From: Paracoccaceae bacterium
Lineage (GTDB): Bacteria; Pseudomonadota; Alphaproteobacteria; Rhodobacterales; Rhodobacteraceae
Length of the DNA: 64,000 nucleotides
Reading direction: 5' to 3'
Assembly (NCBI GenBank): GCA_902512685.1
Contig: CABXKH010000004.1
Span: forward strand, 1 to 64,000
Part shown: positions 25,975 through 33,313 of the stretch, one piece after another
Layout of the letters: every line of letters begins with the position of its first letter
Position numbering within the stretch: the first letter of the stretch is position 1
Translations under genes and position numbers: made by a program
Notes under the pieces: generated by a model
Told to the model about the DNA's origin: nothing
Seen by the model: only the letters and a program-made list of their open reading frames with translations
Database searches by the model: none

Positions 25975-27113
25975 CGGGCGGCAAGCATATGTCTGGAAAT
26001 AATCATACGCATAATTTCATTGGTGCCTTCAAGAATTTGATGGACCCGCAGATCGCGAACAATTTTTTCAATACCGTAATCGGATAAATAGCCATATCCG
26101 CCATGAAGTTGCAGACAGCTGTTGGCCACTTCAAAGGCGCAATCCGTCACATACAGCTTGGCCATCGCACAAAACTTACCGGCGTCTGATGCGCCATTGT
26201 CAAGCTTCCAAGCCGCCTGGCGCAAAAATGTTCTTGATGACTGAAGTTTAACTTCCATCTCGGCAAGCTTGAATTGCAGTGCCTGAAACTGATCAATGGA
26301 TTTGCCAAAGGCTTTTCGCTGGCCCATATATTCCAGGGTCGCAGACAGCGCTGCCTGTGCGCCGCCAAGCGCACTGGCAGCAATGTTTAACCGGCCTCCA
26401 TCCAGACCAGCCATTGCGTAGCTAAAGCCTTGGCCCTCATCGCCCAAAAGGTTGTCGATAGGAACTGTGCAATCATCGAACTGTACTTGCGCCGTGGGCT
26501 GTGATCGCCACCCCATTTTTTCCTCAAGAGCACCATAGCTCAGCCCTTGGTTTCCGGCTTCAACCACTAAAGCAGATATTCCTTTCGGGCTTTTATCGCC
26601 CGTTCGGCACATCACGATATAGGCATCGGAATAGGATCCACCGGAAATGAACGCTTTCGTGCCGTTCATTACGTAGTTTTCATTGGTCCGCTCAGCCGTG
26701 GTGCTAAGAGCTGCCGCATCTGATCCTGATCCCGGTTCGGTAAGGCAGTAGCTATAGACTTTGCGCATAGCACAAAGATCAGGAAGCCACCGAGCGCGGG
26801 TGTCTTCACTGCCATACTTGTCGATCATGCCCCCACACATATTGTGAATGGATAAAAAGGCGCTGACAGAAGGGCAGGCCATGGCCAGGGCTTCGAAGAT
26901 CAGTGTTGCATCAAGTCGGCCTAGGCCTGATCCTCCTTGATCTTCGCTGACATAAATTCCGCCAAGACCAAGATCAGCCACCTTTGGCCAAAGGTCTTTG
27001 GGAATAGTGCCCATGGTTTCCCACGCGCGTGCCTGTGGAGCGATCTGCTCTTGGCCAAAGGCATGGGCCATATCAAACACTGCATTTTGTTCTTCGGTTA
27101 AAGCAAAATCCAC
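25971..27113 (-). CDS. Acyl-CoA dehydrogenase, probably isobutyryl-CoA dehydrogenase
   Basis: A FAD flavoenzyme of 380 residues that should oxidise isobutyryl-CoA to methacrylyl-CoA and pass electrons to ETF. Family motifs are YCLTEPGSGSDAAAL (FAD binding), LQLHGGYGYLSDYGIEK and HQILEGTNEIMRMIISR, the last holding the catalytic glutamate. Substrate assignment rests on the operon: it lies between mmsA and the HIBYL-CoA hydrolase gene, with a 4-base overlap with the latter. A short-branched-chain specificity is possible too. Confidence 0.88.
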   Translation of the reverse strand: MDFALTEEQNAVFDMAHAFGQEQIAPQARAWETMGTIPKDLWPKVADLGLGGIYVSEDQGGSGLGRLDATLIFEALAMACPSVSAFLSIHNMCGGMIDKYGSEDTRARWLPDLCAMRKVYSYCLTEPGSGSDAAALSTTAERTNENYVMNGTKAFISGGSYSDAYIVMCRTGDKSPKGISALVVEAGNQGLSYGALEEKMGWRSQPTAQVQFDDCTVPIDNLLGDEGQGFSYAMAGLDGGRLNIAASALGGAQAALSATLEYMGQRKAFGKSIDQFQALQFKLAEMEVKLQSSRTFLRQAAWKLDNGASDAGKFCAMAKLYVTDCAFEVANSCLQLHGGYGYLSDYGIEKIVRDLRVHQILEGTNEIMRMIISRHMLAAR

Positions 27114-27188
27114 CCCAAGGCTCCTTTATCATCCGCAGCGCGTCTATAGCCGCTTCCAACGGCTATAGATATCCGAAAGCGGTCTCTG

Positions 27189-28688
27189 TTAGTCCATGGC
27201 TTTAAAGTTAAACTCTCCGCCTTCTTTAATGCCAGAGGGCCAGCGTGACGTCACTGTTTTTGTCCGGGTATAGAACCGGAAAGCATCCGGGCCGTGTTGG
27301 TTCAAATCCCCAAAGGCAGACTTTTTCCAGCCGCCAAATGTGTGATAGGCGAGGGGGACGGGAATAGGCACGTTGATCCCCACCATGCCAATATTGATCC
27401 GGTTTGCAAAATCACGTGCCGCATCACCATCACGGGTAAAAATTGCAGTGCCGTTGCCATATTCGTGATCAATCGCCAGACCTATCGCCTCTTCGTAACT
27501 GCCTGCGCGAACGGTGCTGAGAACCGGCCCGAATATTTCCTTTTTGTAGATATCCATATCTGGCGTAACACGGTCGAACAAATGCGGCCCGACAAAAAAA
27601 CCGTCTTCATAGCCCTGAAGACTAAAGTCGCGGCCATCAATGACCAGCTCTGCGCCCTGGTCCACGCCGCTTTGTACCAAGCCAAGGATGTTCTGTTTGG
27701 CCGCGGCTGTAACCACAGGACCATAATCGACATCATCACCGGCGGTGTAGGGGCCAACTTTCAGTTTTTCAATTCGTGGCACTAGTTTTTCAATCAAACG
27801 ATCGGCCGTTTCATCACCAACTGGCACCGCAACCGAAATCGCCATGCACCGCTCGCCAGCTGCGCCATATCCTGCGCCCACCAAAGCGTCTGCTGCCTGA
27901 TCCATATCCGCATCGGGCATAATGATCATATGGTTCTTGGCCCCGCCAAAGCACTGAACACGTTTGCCATTGCTGCATCCGCGACCGTAGATATATTCAG
28001 CGATTGGGGTCGAGCCAACAAAACCAATTGACTGGATCAGCGGATGATCAAGAATTGCGTCTACAGCCACCTTGTCGCCGTTGACAACTTGTAAAATGCC
28101 TTTGGGTAATCCAGCTTCTTCCATAAGCTCTGCAAGCATCAGCGGAACCGATGGGTCACGCTCAGATGGTTTGAGAATAAAGGCATTGCCGCAGGCAATG
28201 GCGGGGGCAAACATCCACATTGGGATCATGGCTGGAAAATTAAACGGCGTAATACCAGCGCAAACTCCCAAAGGCTGCCGCATTGAATACATATCAATTC
28301 CCGGACCGGCACTGTCGGTGAATTCACCCTTGAGCAATTGGGGCGCGCCAATGCAATATTCTACAACCTCAAGCCCGCGCTGAACATCGCCTTTAGCATC
28401 TGGAAAGGTTTTACCGTGCTCGCGGCTTAGCGCCTCTGCCAGACGGTCCATATCACGATTAAGCAGATCCACAAACTTCATCATCACCCGCGCGCGGCGC
28501 TGGGGGTTAACCTGACCCCAGCTTAACTGTGCTTTTGCGGCCACGTCGACCGCATGCGCCATTTCACTTTCTGAAGCCAATGGGGCTTGGGCCTGAACTT
28601 CACCGGTGGCCGGATTAAAGACATCGGCAAACCGCCCTGATGTTCCTTTGACATTCGCACCACCAATATAATGAGTTAATTCTTGCAT
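27189..28688 (-). CDS. mmsA: Methylmalonate-semialdehyde dehydrogenase (CoA-acylating)
   Basis: Converts methylmalonate semialdehyde to propionyl-CoA, ending valine degradation. The 499-residue aldehyde dehydrogenase shows GVCAGITPFNFPAMIPMWM, FVGSTPIAEYIY, the catalytic cysteine in GAAGERCMAISVAVPVG and the C-terminal IPVPLAYHTFGGWKKSAFGD, all typical of MmsA rather than other aldehyde dehydrogenases. It is the first gene of the leftward operon and is divergent from a LysR-type regulator. Confidence 0.95.
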   Translation of the reverse strand: MQELTHYIGGANVKGTSGRFADVFNPATGEVQAQAPLASESEMAHAVDVAAKAQLSWGQVNPQRRARVMMKFVDLLNRDMDRLAEALSREHGKTFPDAKGDVQRGLEVVEYCIGAPQLLKGEFTDSAGPGIDMYSMRQPLGVCAGITPFNFPAMIPMWMFAPAIACGNAFILKPSERDPSVPLMLAELMEEAGLPKGILQVVNGDKVAVDAILDHPLIQSIGFVGSTPIAEYIYGRGCSNGKRVQCFGGAKNHMIIMPDADMDQAADALVGAGYGAAGERCMAISVAVPVGDETADRLIEKLVPRIEKLKVGPYTAGDDVDYGPVVTAAAKQNILGLVQSGVDQGAELVIDGRDFSLQGYEDGFFVGPHLFDRVTPDMDIYKKEIFGPVLSTVRAGSYEEAIGLAIDHEYGNGTAIFTRDGDAARDFANRINIGMVGINVPIPVPLAYHTFGGWKKSAFGDLNQHGPDAFRFYTRTKTVTSRWPSGIKEGGEFNFKAMD

Positions 28689-28766
28689 GAGAGCTCTCCT
28701 ATCAATTTGGTATAAGTTTACCCTTGCAAAAATGTGGTGAAAAGAGGAAAAATTTCAAAGTAGATC

Positions 28767-28778
28767 TGCAAAATTGCA
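28767..28778. promoter_or_regulatory. Candidate LysR operator between mmsA and its divergent regulator
   Basis: Inverted repeat TGCAA-AA-TTGCA lies 11 bases before the GTG start of the LysR gene and 79 bases before mmsA. A second TTGCAA half-site is nearby at 28724-28729. Small symmetric elements of this kind in a divergent LysR/operon gap are typical autoregulatory targets; the link is inferred. Confidence 0.35.
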
Positions 28779-28788
28779 AAGGTGAAAA

Positions 28789-29685
28789 GTGACAGATAAT
28801 TGGGATGATTTACGGATATTTTTAGCTGTGGCTCGGTATGAAACTTTGTCGGCAGCGGGACGCCAAATAAAACTAGATCCTGCAACCGTTGGGCGGCGCA
28901 TCGGCCGTATTGAAGATCAGCTAGGACGTTCACTATTTATCCGCTCGACTTTCGGATACGCATTGACTGATGCGGGTAACCGGATGCTGGACCACGCAGT
29001 GCGCGTTGAACAGGCCATGGCCGGATTGAGCGAAGAAATCTCAGGGCAAACCGGATCGTTGAGTGGCCAAATTCGGATCGGTGCCCCTGATGGCTGCGCA
29101 AATTTTTTATTGCCGCAAGTTTGCGCAAGAATTTCAGATAAAAACCCCGATCTGGATATTCAAATTGTTGCCTTGCCAAGAGTGATTAACCTAACCAAAC
29201 GAGAAGCCGATATGGCCATCGCGGTTAGCCCGCCAGAAACTGGCAGGCTGACGGTGCAAAAGCTTACAGATTATAAATTACACCTGGCGGCTTCGGCCGA
29301 GTATTTGCAAAATAAACCACCCCTTACCAAGCTATCAGATTTAAAGGGTCACCGTTTCATCGGGTATATAGCTGATATGATCTTTGATAAGGAACTTGAC
29401 TATTTGACAGAACTGGGTGTTCAACGCCTGCCTCTGGCATCAAATTCTGTGTCTGTGCAGTTCAATTGGTTGCGCGCGGGGGCCGGTCTGGGCGTTGTTC
29501 ATGATTTTGCTTTGCCCTTTGCTCCGGGATTGAAACGCATTTTAGCCCATAGGTTTTCATTAACGCGTAGTTTTTATCTTATTCGCCACTATGAGGATCG
29601 TCGAATGGACCGCATGAATAAGTTTGTCGCCGCCCTTGGTGAAGAAATTCGTGCCGAGCTTGATCACTTAGAGCGATTTCCTTGA
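28789..29685 (+). CDS. LysR-family transcriptional regulator
   Basis: A 298-residue LysR regulator. The N-terminal winged helix-turn-helix reads IFLAVARYETLSAAGRQIKLDPATVGRRIGRIEDQLGRSLF, split across residues about 8-50, followed by a periplasmic-binding-like effector domain starting IRIGAPDGCANFLLPQV. It starts with GTG behind AAAGGTG. Being divergent from mmsA, it most likely controls the valine-degradation operon, but the effector is unknown. Its stop codon overlaps the promoter of the next gene. Confidence 0.9.
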   Translation: MTDNWDDLRIFLAVARYETLSAAGRQIKLDPATVGRRIGRIEDQLGRSLFIRSTFGYALTDAGNRMLDHAVRVEQAMAGLSEEISGQTGSLSGQIRIGAPDGCANFLLPQVCARISDKNPDLDIQIVALPRVINLTKREADMAIAVSPPETGRLTVQKLTDYKLHLAASAEYLQNKPPLTKLSDLKGHRFIGYIADMIFDKELDYLTELGVQRLPLASNSVSVQFNWLRAGAGLGVVHDFALPFAPGLKRILAHRFSLTRSFYLIRHYEDRRMDRMNKFVAALGEEIRAELDHLERFP

Positions 29686-29709
29686 CAAAAATTAAATTAC
29701 AAATATGAT
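29682..29709 (+). promoter_or_regulatory. Strong sigma-70-like promoter for the CBS protein and coaD
   Basis: Perfect -35 TTGACA at 29682-29687 overlapping the LysR stop codon, a 16-bp AT-rich spacer, and -10 TATGAT at 29704-29709. The CBS-domain gene starts 32 bases later. Confidence 0.65.
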
Positions 29710-29741
29710 AGAGATATTGAAATAAAGTTCTGGTAAATCTA

Positions 29742-30176
29742 ATGCTTGTGCAACAAATTTTGAATTCCAAAGCGAACGATGATGTTATTACAGTGCAGCC
29801 AGAGACTACACTAGTGGAAGCAGCAGCTATTCTAGCCTCGAATAAAATTGGCACAGTGGTCATTTCTGAAGATGGTAAAAAAGCCAGTGGGATCTTGTCA
29901 GAGCGAGATATCGTACGTGCTATCGCCCATCGTGGTGTGCAGGCGTTAGGCGCGCCTGTGAACGACTTTATGACCCGAAAAATTGTGACTTGCAGGCGCG
30001 AGGCAACTGCTGATCAAGTTTTGACAATTATGACCGACATGCGGTTTCGCCATATTCCTGTGGTCGAGAATGGTGAAATGATAGGCCTTATTACTCAGGG
30101 TGATGTGGTCAAAGCAAAACTTTCAGAACTTTCGATGGAAAAAGACGCACTTGAAGGCATGATAATGGGGTACTGA
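29742..30176 (+). CDS. CBS-domain protein
   Basis: A 144-residue protein made of two CBS motifs (about residues 8-60 and 75-130; VITVQPETTLVEAAAILASN and ATADQVLTIMTDMRFRHIPV). CBS pairs usually sense adenosyl ligands such as AMP, ATP or S-adenosylmethionine. No catalytic or membrane domain is attached. It is expressed from a strong upstream promoter and precedes coaD, a synteny that is common in alphaproteobacteria; the biological role is not known. Confidence 0.9.
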   Translation: MLVQQILNSKANDDVITVQPETTLVEAAAILASNKIGTVVISEDGKKASGILSERDIVRAIAHRGVQALGAPVNDFMTRKIVTCRREATADQVLTIMTDMRFRHIPVVENGEMIGLITQGDVVKAKLSELSMEKDALEGMIMGY

Positions 30177-30243
30177 CCCTTGCAATTTTGCCAGCAATAT
30201 TGTTGCTTGCGGAAAGTATAATTTCTCGGCAGAGGATCTCTAG

Positions 30244-30738
30244 ATGCGCATTGGGCTTTATCCTGGAACTTTTGATCCGATCACTCTCGGACATGTCGAC
30301 ATTATTCGCCGAGCGGCTATGCTTGTTGATCGGTTGGTCATCGGTGTGGCGATTAACCGCGACAAAGGTCCGTTGTTTTCATTGGAAGAGCGGGTTTCAA
30401 TGATTGAATTGCAATGTGCGGGCTTATCGTCTGAAATTGGAACTGAAATTGTGGCGCATCCGTTTGAAAATTTATTGATTGACTGCGCCCATGACGTTGG
30501 CGCAGGCGTCATTGTTCGGGGATTGCGTGCGGTTGCCGATTTTGAATACGAATTCCAGATGGTCGGCATGAACAGGGTGCTTGATTCAACCATTGAAACG
30601 GTATTTTTGATGGCAGAAGCACGACATCAAGCTATTGCATCAAAACTGGTCAAAGAAATAGCCCGTTTAGATGGTGATGTGTCCAAGTTCGTCACGCCAG
30701 AAGTGCATGAACGCTTGCTTGCCAAGCTCGGAAAATAG
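30244..30738 (+). CDS. coaD: Phosphopantetheine adenylyltransferase
   Basis: CoaD makes dephospho-CoA from 4'-phosphopantetheine and ATP, the penultimate step of coenzyme A synthesis. The 164-residue protein starts MRIGLYPGTFDPITLGHVDI, with the nucleotidyltransferase TxGH motif, and has VIRGLRAVADFEYEFQM and the C-terminal ISSKxV-type segment AIASKLVKEIA. Length is standard. It follows the CBS gene by 67 bases. Confidence 0.96.
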   Translation: MRIGLYPGTFDPITLGHVDIIRRAAMLVDRLVIGVAINRDKGPLFSLEERVSMIELQCAGLSSEIGTEIVAHPFENLLIDCAHDVGAGVIVRGLRAVADFEYEFQMVGMNRVLDSTIETVFLMAEARHQAIASKLVKEIARLDGDVSKFVTPEVHERLLAKLGK

Positions 30739-30767
30739 GCTTTTCCGAGCTTTAACAGAGATTTAGA

Positions 30768-31769
30768 TTAAAGATATTTACCCATTTCGACAGCTGTATC
30801 AGCCATCCGCGTGGAAAACCCCCACTCATTGTCATACCATGTAAGGATCCGGCACAGCGTGCCATCCATGACCTTTGTTTGATCGGTGGCGAAGATACTA
30901 GAATGGCTGTCATGATTGAAATCCATAGAGACCAACTTTTCATCCGTTACACCCAAAACACCGTTCATCGGGCCAGCGGCAGCAGCATGAATAGCGGCGT
31001 TGATTTCTTCGATCGTGGTATCGCGTGCGGCTTCAAAGGTTAAATCCACACAGGACACATTTGGCGTGGGTACGCGAATAGCAACGCCATCCAGTTTGCC
31101 GTCCAGTTCAGGCAATACCAACCCCACCGCGCGAGCCGCACCGGTGGTTGTTGGGATCATGTTAAGTGCTGCGCCACGCGCCCGGTAAAGGTCTTTGTGC
31201 ATTGTGTCCAACGTGGGTTGGTCGCCGGTATAACTATGAATAGTCGTCATAAACCCACGTTTGATGCCAATCGCATCGTTCAAGGCTTTGGCAACAGGGG
31301 ACAAGCAATTTGTCGTACATGAGGCATTTGAAACAATGACATCACTGGCGCTCAAAGCGCTATGGTTTACCCCATAAGCGATCGTTTTGTCCGATCCGTT
31401 TGAGGGCGCAGATACCAAAACCCGATTCGCTCCATTTTGCAGATGGATTTCTGCCTTTTCACGGTCTGTAAAAATACCAGTGCATTCCATCACAATATCA
31501 ACATCTGCCCATGGCAATTCTGCCGGATTGCGCAGTGCCGATACAGAAATAGGCCCCATACCAACATCAATTGAAGTTTCAGTGGATTTGACCGTACCTG
31601 CGAATTTTCCATGAACGCTATCGTATTTGAACAGATGCGCGTTGGTTTCAACGGGTCCTAAGTCATTAATGGCAACAACCTCAACGTCGGTTCTTTGTGT
31701 TTCCACGATAGAACGCAAAATATTACGTCCGATCCTGCCAAATCCATTGATCGCGACTTTCACTGCCAT
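30768..31769 (-). CDS. gap: Glyceraldehyde-3-phosphate dehydrogenase, copy 1 (NAD-type)
   Basis: Interconverts glyceraldehyde-3-phosphate and 1,3-bisphosphoglycerate. The 333-residue protein has the Rossmann start INGFGRIGRNILRS, the catalytic cysteine in SNASCTTNCLSP and the HSYTGDQPTLD motif. At the end of the second beta strand it reads VAINDLGP, with Asp36 in the place that normally selects NAD+ over NADP+. It lies downstream of tkt, the second gap and a small membrane protein, all on the same strand. A perfect GTTAGCGCTAAC palindrome lies 31 bases before its start. Confidence 0.96.
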   Translation of the reverse strand: MAVKVAINGFGRIGRNILRSIVETQRTDVEVVAINDLGPVETNAHLFKYDSVHGKFAGTVKSTETSIDVGMGPISVSALRNPAELPWADVDIVMECTGIFTDREKAEIHLQNGANRVLVSAPSNGSDKTIAYGVNHSALSASDVIVSNASCTTNCLSPVAKALNDAIGIKRGFMTTIHSYTGDQPTLDTMHKDLYRARGAALNMIPTTTGAARAVGLVLPELDGKLDGVAIRVPTPNVSCVDLTFEAARDTTIEEINAAIHAAAAGPMNGVLGVTDEKLVSMDFNHDSHSSIFATDQTKVMDGTLCRILTWYDNEWGFSTRMADTAVEMGKYL

Positions 31770-31799
31770 AGTATTGTCTTTCTTTAATGCTGCTCATGA

Positions 31800-31811
31800 G
31801 TTAGCGCTAAC
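31800..31811. promoter_or_regulatory. LacI-type operator palindrome before gap copy 1
   Basis: GTTAGCGCTAAC is a perfect 12-bp palindrome with a central CG, the form bound by LacI-family repressors. It overlaps the expected promoter region of gap copy 1. Two near-copies lie before gap copy 2, implying one regulator. A CceR/PckR-type central-carbon regulator, known in alphaproteobacteria, is a plausible candidate; this is inference from memory of the family. Confidence 0.65.
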
Positions 31812-31866
31812 ATTGATATTTCAGAGCAATTGTCAACCGTAAAAACAACCTTTTAGCGGTGTTTAA

Positions 31867-32010
31867 TTATCTCCAGAAGGCCATCCACTCGATCAGGATG
31901 AGTATTTTTCGACCTAGAACTATCAAAGTTTCTGCATCAGAGAAAAGGGTATCGCCAAGCAAAAGGGCAACAATACCCAAAAACAAAATTGTCCAAGTAC
32001 GATTTGACAA
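31867..32010 (-). CDS. Small membrane protein between the gap genes (47 aa, TTG start)
   Basis: A 47-residue frame starting MSNRTWTILFLGIVALLLGD (TTG initiator at 32010) ends with LIEWMAFWR and TAA. It has one clear transmembrane helix at about residues 6-20, an aspartate-containing middle, and a second amphipathic or hydrophobic segment (LIVLGRKILILIEW). I recall similar short proteins ending in EWxAFWR next to gap in Rhodobacteraceae. The ribosome-binding site is weak, so the exact start is uncertain. The gene is missed by size cut-offs and lies antisense to a spurious longer frame. Confidence 0.6.
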   Translation of the reverse strand: MSNRTWTILFLGIVALLLGDTLFSDAETLIVLGRKILILIEWMAFWR

Positions 32011-32100
32011 AGTACAGATGTCCAAAATAATTAGAAAAAAGAAATGTTATGCAAATAAGTCGCTAGAAACGTAAGAAGTTATGCTGGTTGAGGCAAGCCC

Positions 32101-33105
32101 TTAATGCAGAAGCCGCCCCATCGTTGCTGCAACATCTGCCATGCGGCACGAAAACGCCCATTCATTGTCATACCAAGCCAAAACACGAACCATTCGGCCA
32201 TCAATAACTTTGGTTTGCTCTGGGGCAAAAATCGAGGAATGCGTTGTGTGATTGAAATCTATTGAGACCTTAGGCTCTTCGTCATAGGCCAGCACATGCC
32301 CCATGTGCCCCGCTGCTGCTTCTTTTACTGCTGCGTTCACATCTTCTTTGGTGACAGATTTACTGGCTTCAAAAGTTAAATCTACTGCAGATACATTCGG
32401 AGTAGGGACCCGCATGGCGGTGCCGTCCAGTTTTCCGCTTAAATCCGGCAAAACCTCGCCTAGGGCTTTGGCTGCACCGGTTGAAGTGGGGATGATTGCC
32501 ATCGCCGCTGCCCGCGCGCGGTATAGGTCGCTATGGCGCCGGTCTAATGTCGGTTGATCTCCGGTATAAGAGTGGATTGTGGTCATTATTCCGCGCTCAA
32601 TTCCGATTGCGTCATGTAGTACCTTGGCAAGGGGCGCAAGACAATTCGTAGTACACGAGCCATTTGAAATCATTGTGTGATCTGGGGCTAAATCCCGATG
32701 ATTGACGCCATAGACGATCGTTTTATCGACATTTTTCGCCGGCGCCGAAATAAGAACTGATTTTGCACCCTGCTGCATATGGACAGCAGACTTTTTGCCA
32801 TCATTGAATTTGCCTGTGCATTCCAGAACCACATCACATCCGCTCCAGTCCAGATCTTCTGGTCGATAGCTTGACATGACCTGCATCGCACCTCGGCCGA
32901 GGTCGAGTGTGTTGTCGTTGACAGTTACCTGCCCGGAAAACCGGCCATGCACACTGTCATAGCGTAAAAGATGTGCGTTGGTTTCGATCGGACCGGTGGC
33001 ATTAATTTTCACGACTTGAACATCGTTGCGCGCACTTTCAGCAATATACGCCAAAGTTGATCGACCGATACGGCCAAATCCATTTATGCCCAAAGTCACC
33101 GTCAT
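32101..33105 (-). CDS. gap: Glyceraldehyde-3-phosphate dehydrogenase, copy 2 (altered cofactor site)
   Basis: A second full-length GAPDH (334 residues) with INGFGRIGRSTLAY, catalytic cysteine in SNGSCTTNCLAP and HSYTGDQPTLDRRHSD. It differs from copy 1 at the cofactor site: KINATGP carries Ala36 instead of Asp, which is expected to relax NAD+ preference and allow NADP(H). This would suit an anabolic or gluconeogenic role, but that is inferred. It lies between tkt and gap copy 1 on the same strand, with two operator-like sequences upstream. Confidence 0.95.
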   Translation of the reverse strand: MTVTLGINGFGRIGRSTLAYIAESARNDVQVVKINATGPIETNAHLLRYDSVHGRFSGQVTVNDNTLDLGRGAMQVMSSYRPEDLDWSGCDVVLECTGKFNDGKKSAVHMQQGAKSVLISAPAKNVDKTIVYGVNHRDLAPDHTMISNGSCTTNCLAPLAKVLHDAIGIERGIMTTIHSYTGDQPTLDRRHSDLYRARAAAMAIIPTSTGAAKALGEVLPDLSGKLDGTAMRVPTPNVSAVDLTFEASKSVTKEDVNAAVKEAAAGHMGHVLAYDEEPKVSIDFNHTTHSSIFAPEQTKVIDGRMVRVLAWYDNEWAFSCRMADVAATMGRLLH

Positions 33106-33190
33106 CTGTTTTCCCCTATACGCCAGCTTGAGATGCTTATAGCCAAGGGTATTGGCAATAGGAATGAAAATTCAATAGATTTACCAATAT

Positions 33191-33202
33191 GTTAGCGTTA
33201 AA
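33191..33202. promoter_or_regulatory. LacI-type operator-like site A before gap copy 2
   Basis: GTTAGCGTTAAA matches the palindrome GTTAGCGCTAAC found before gap copy 1 at 10 of 12 positions. It lies 86 bases upstream of gap copy 2 and 40 bases from site B, close to four helical turns. Confidence 0.5.
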
Positions 33203-33230
33203 CTAAGGCCAAATGGTTTTGCTTGCGCTA

Positions 33231-33242
33231 ACATTTTTATGG
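33231..33242. promoter_or_regulatory. LacI-type operator-like site B before gap copy 2
   Basis: GCTTGCGCTAAC matches GTTAGCGCTAAC at 10 of 12 positions, with the right half perfect. It is exactly 40 bases from site A, a spacing compatible with looping by a tetrameric or paired repressor. Confidence 0.5.
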
Positions 33243-33313
33243 TTTGATAATTTTTACATTAATTTTAACCCGAATGACCGCAGCAGCGACTCACTGCACA
33301 CGGCTCCACAGGT

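Noticed and set aside
27299..27310. GGTTCAAATCCC, resembling a tRNA T-arm
   Set aside because: It lies inside mmsA coding sequence, and no acceptor stem or anticodon arm can be folded around it.
31859..32074. 71-codon plus-strand frame between the gap genes
   Set aside because: Very basic, low-quality composition with no ribosome-binding site; it is antisense to the better-supported 47-residue membrane protein.
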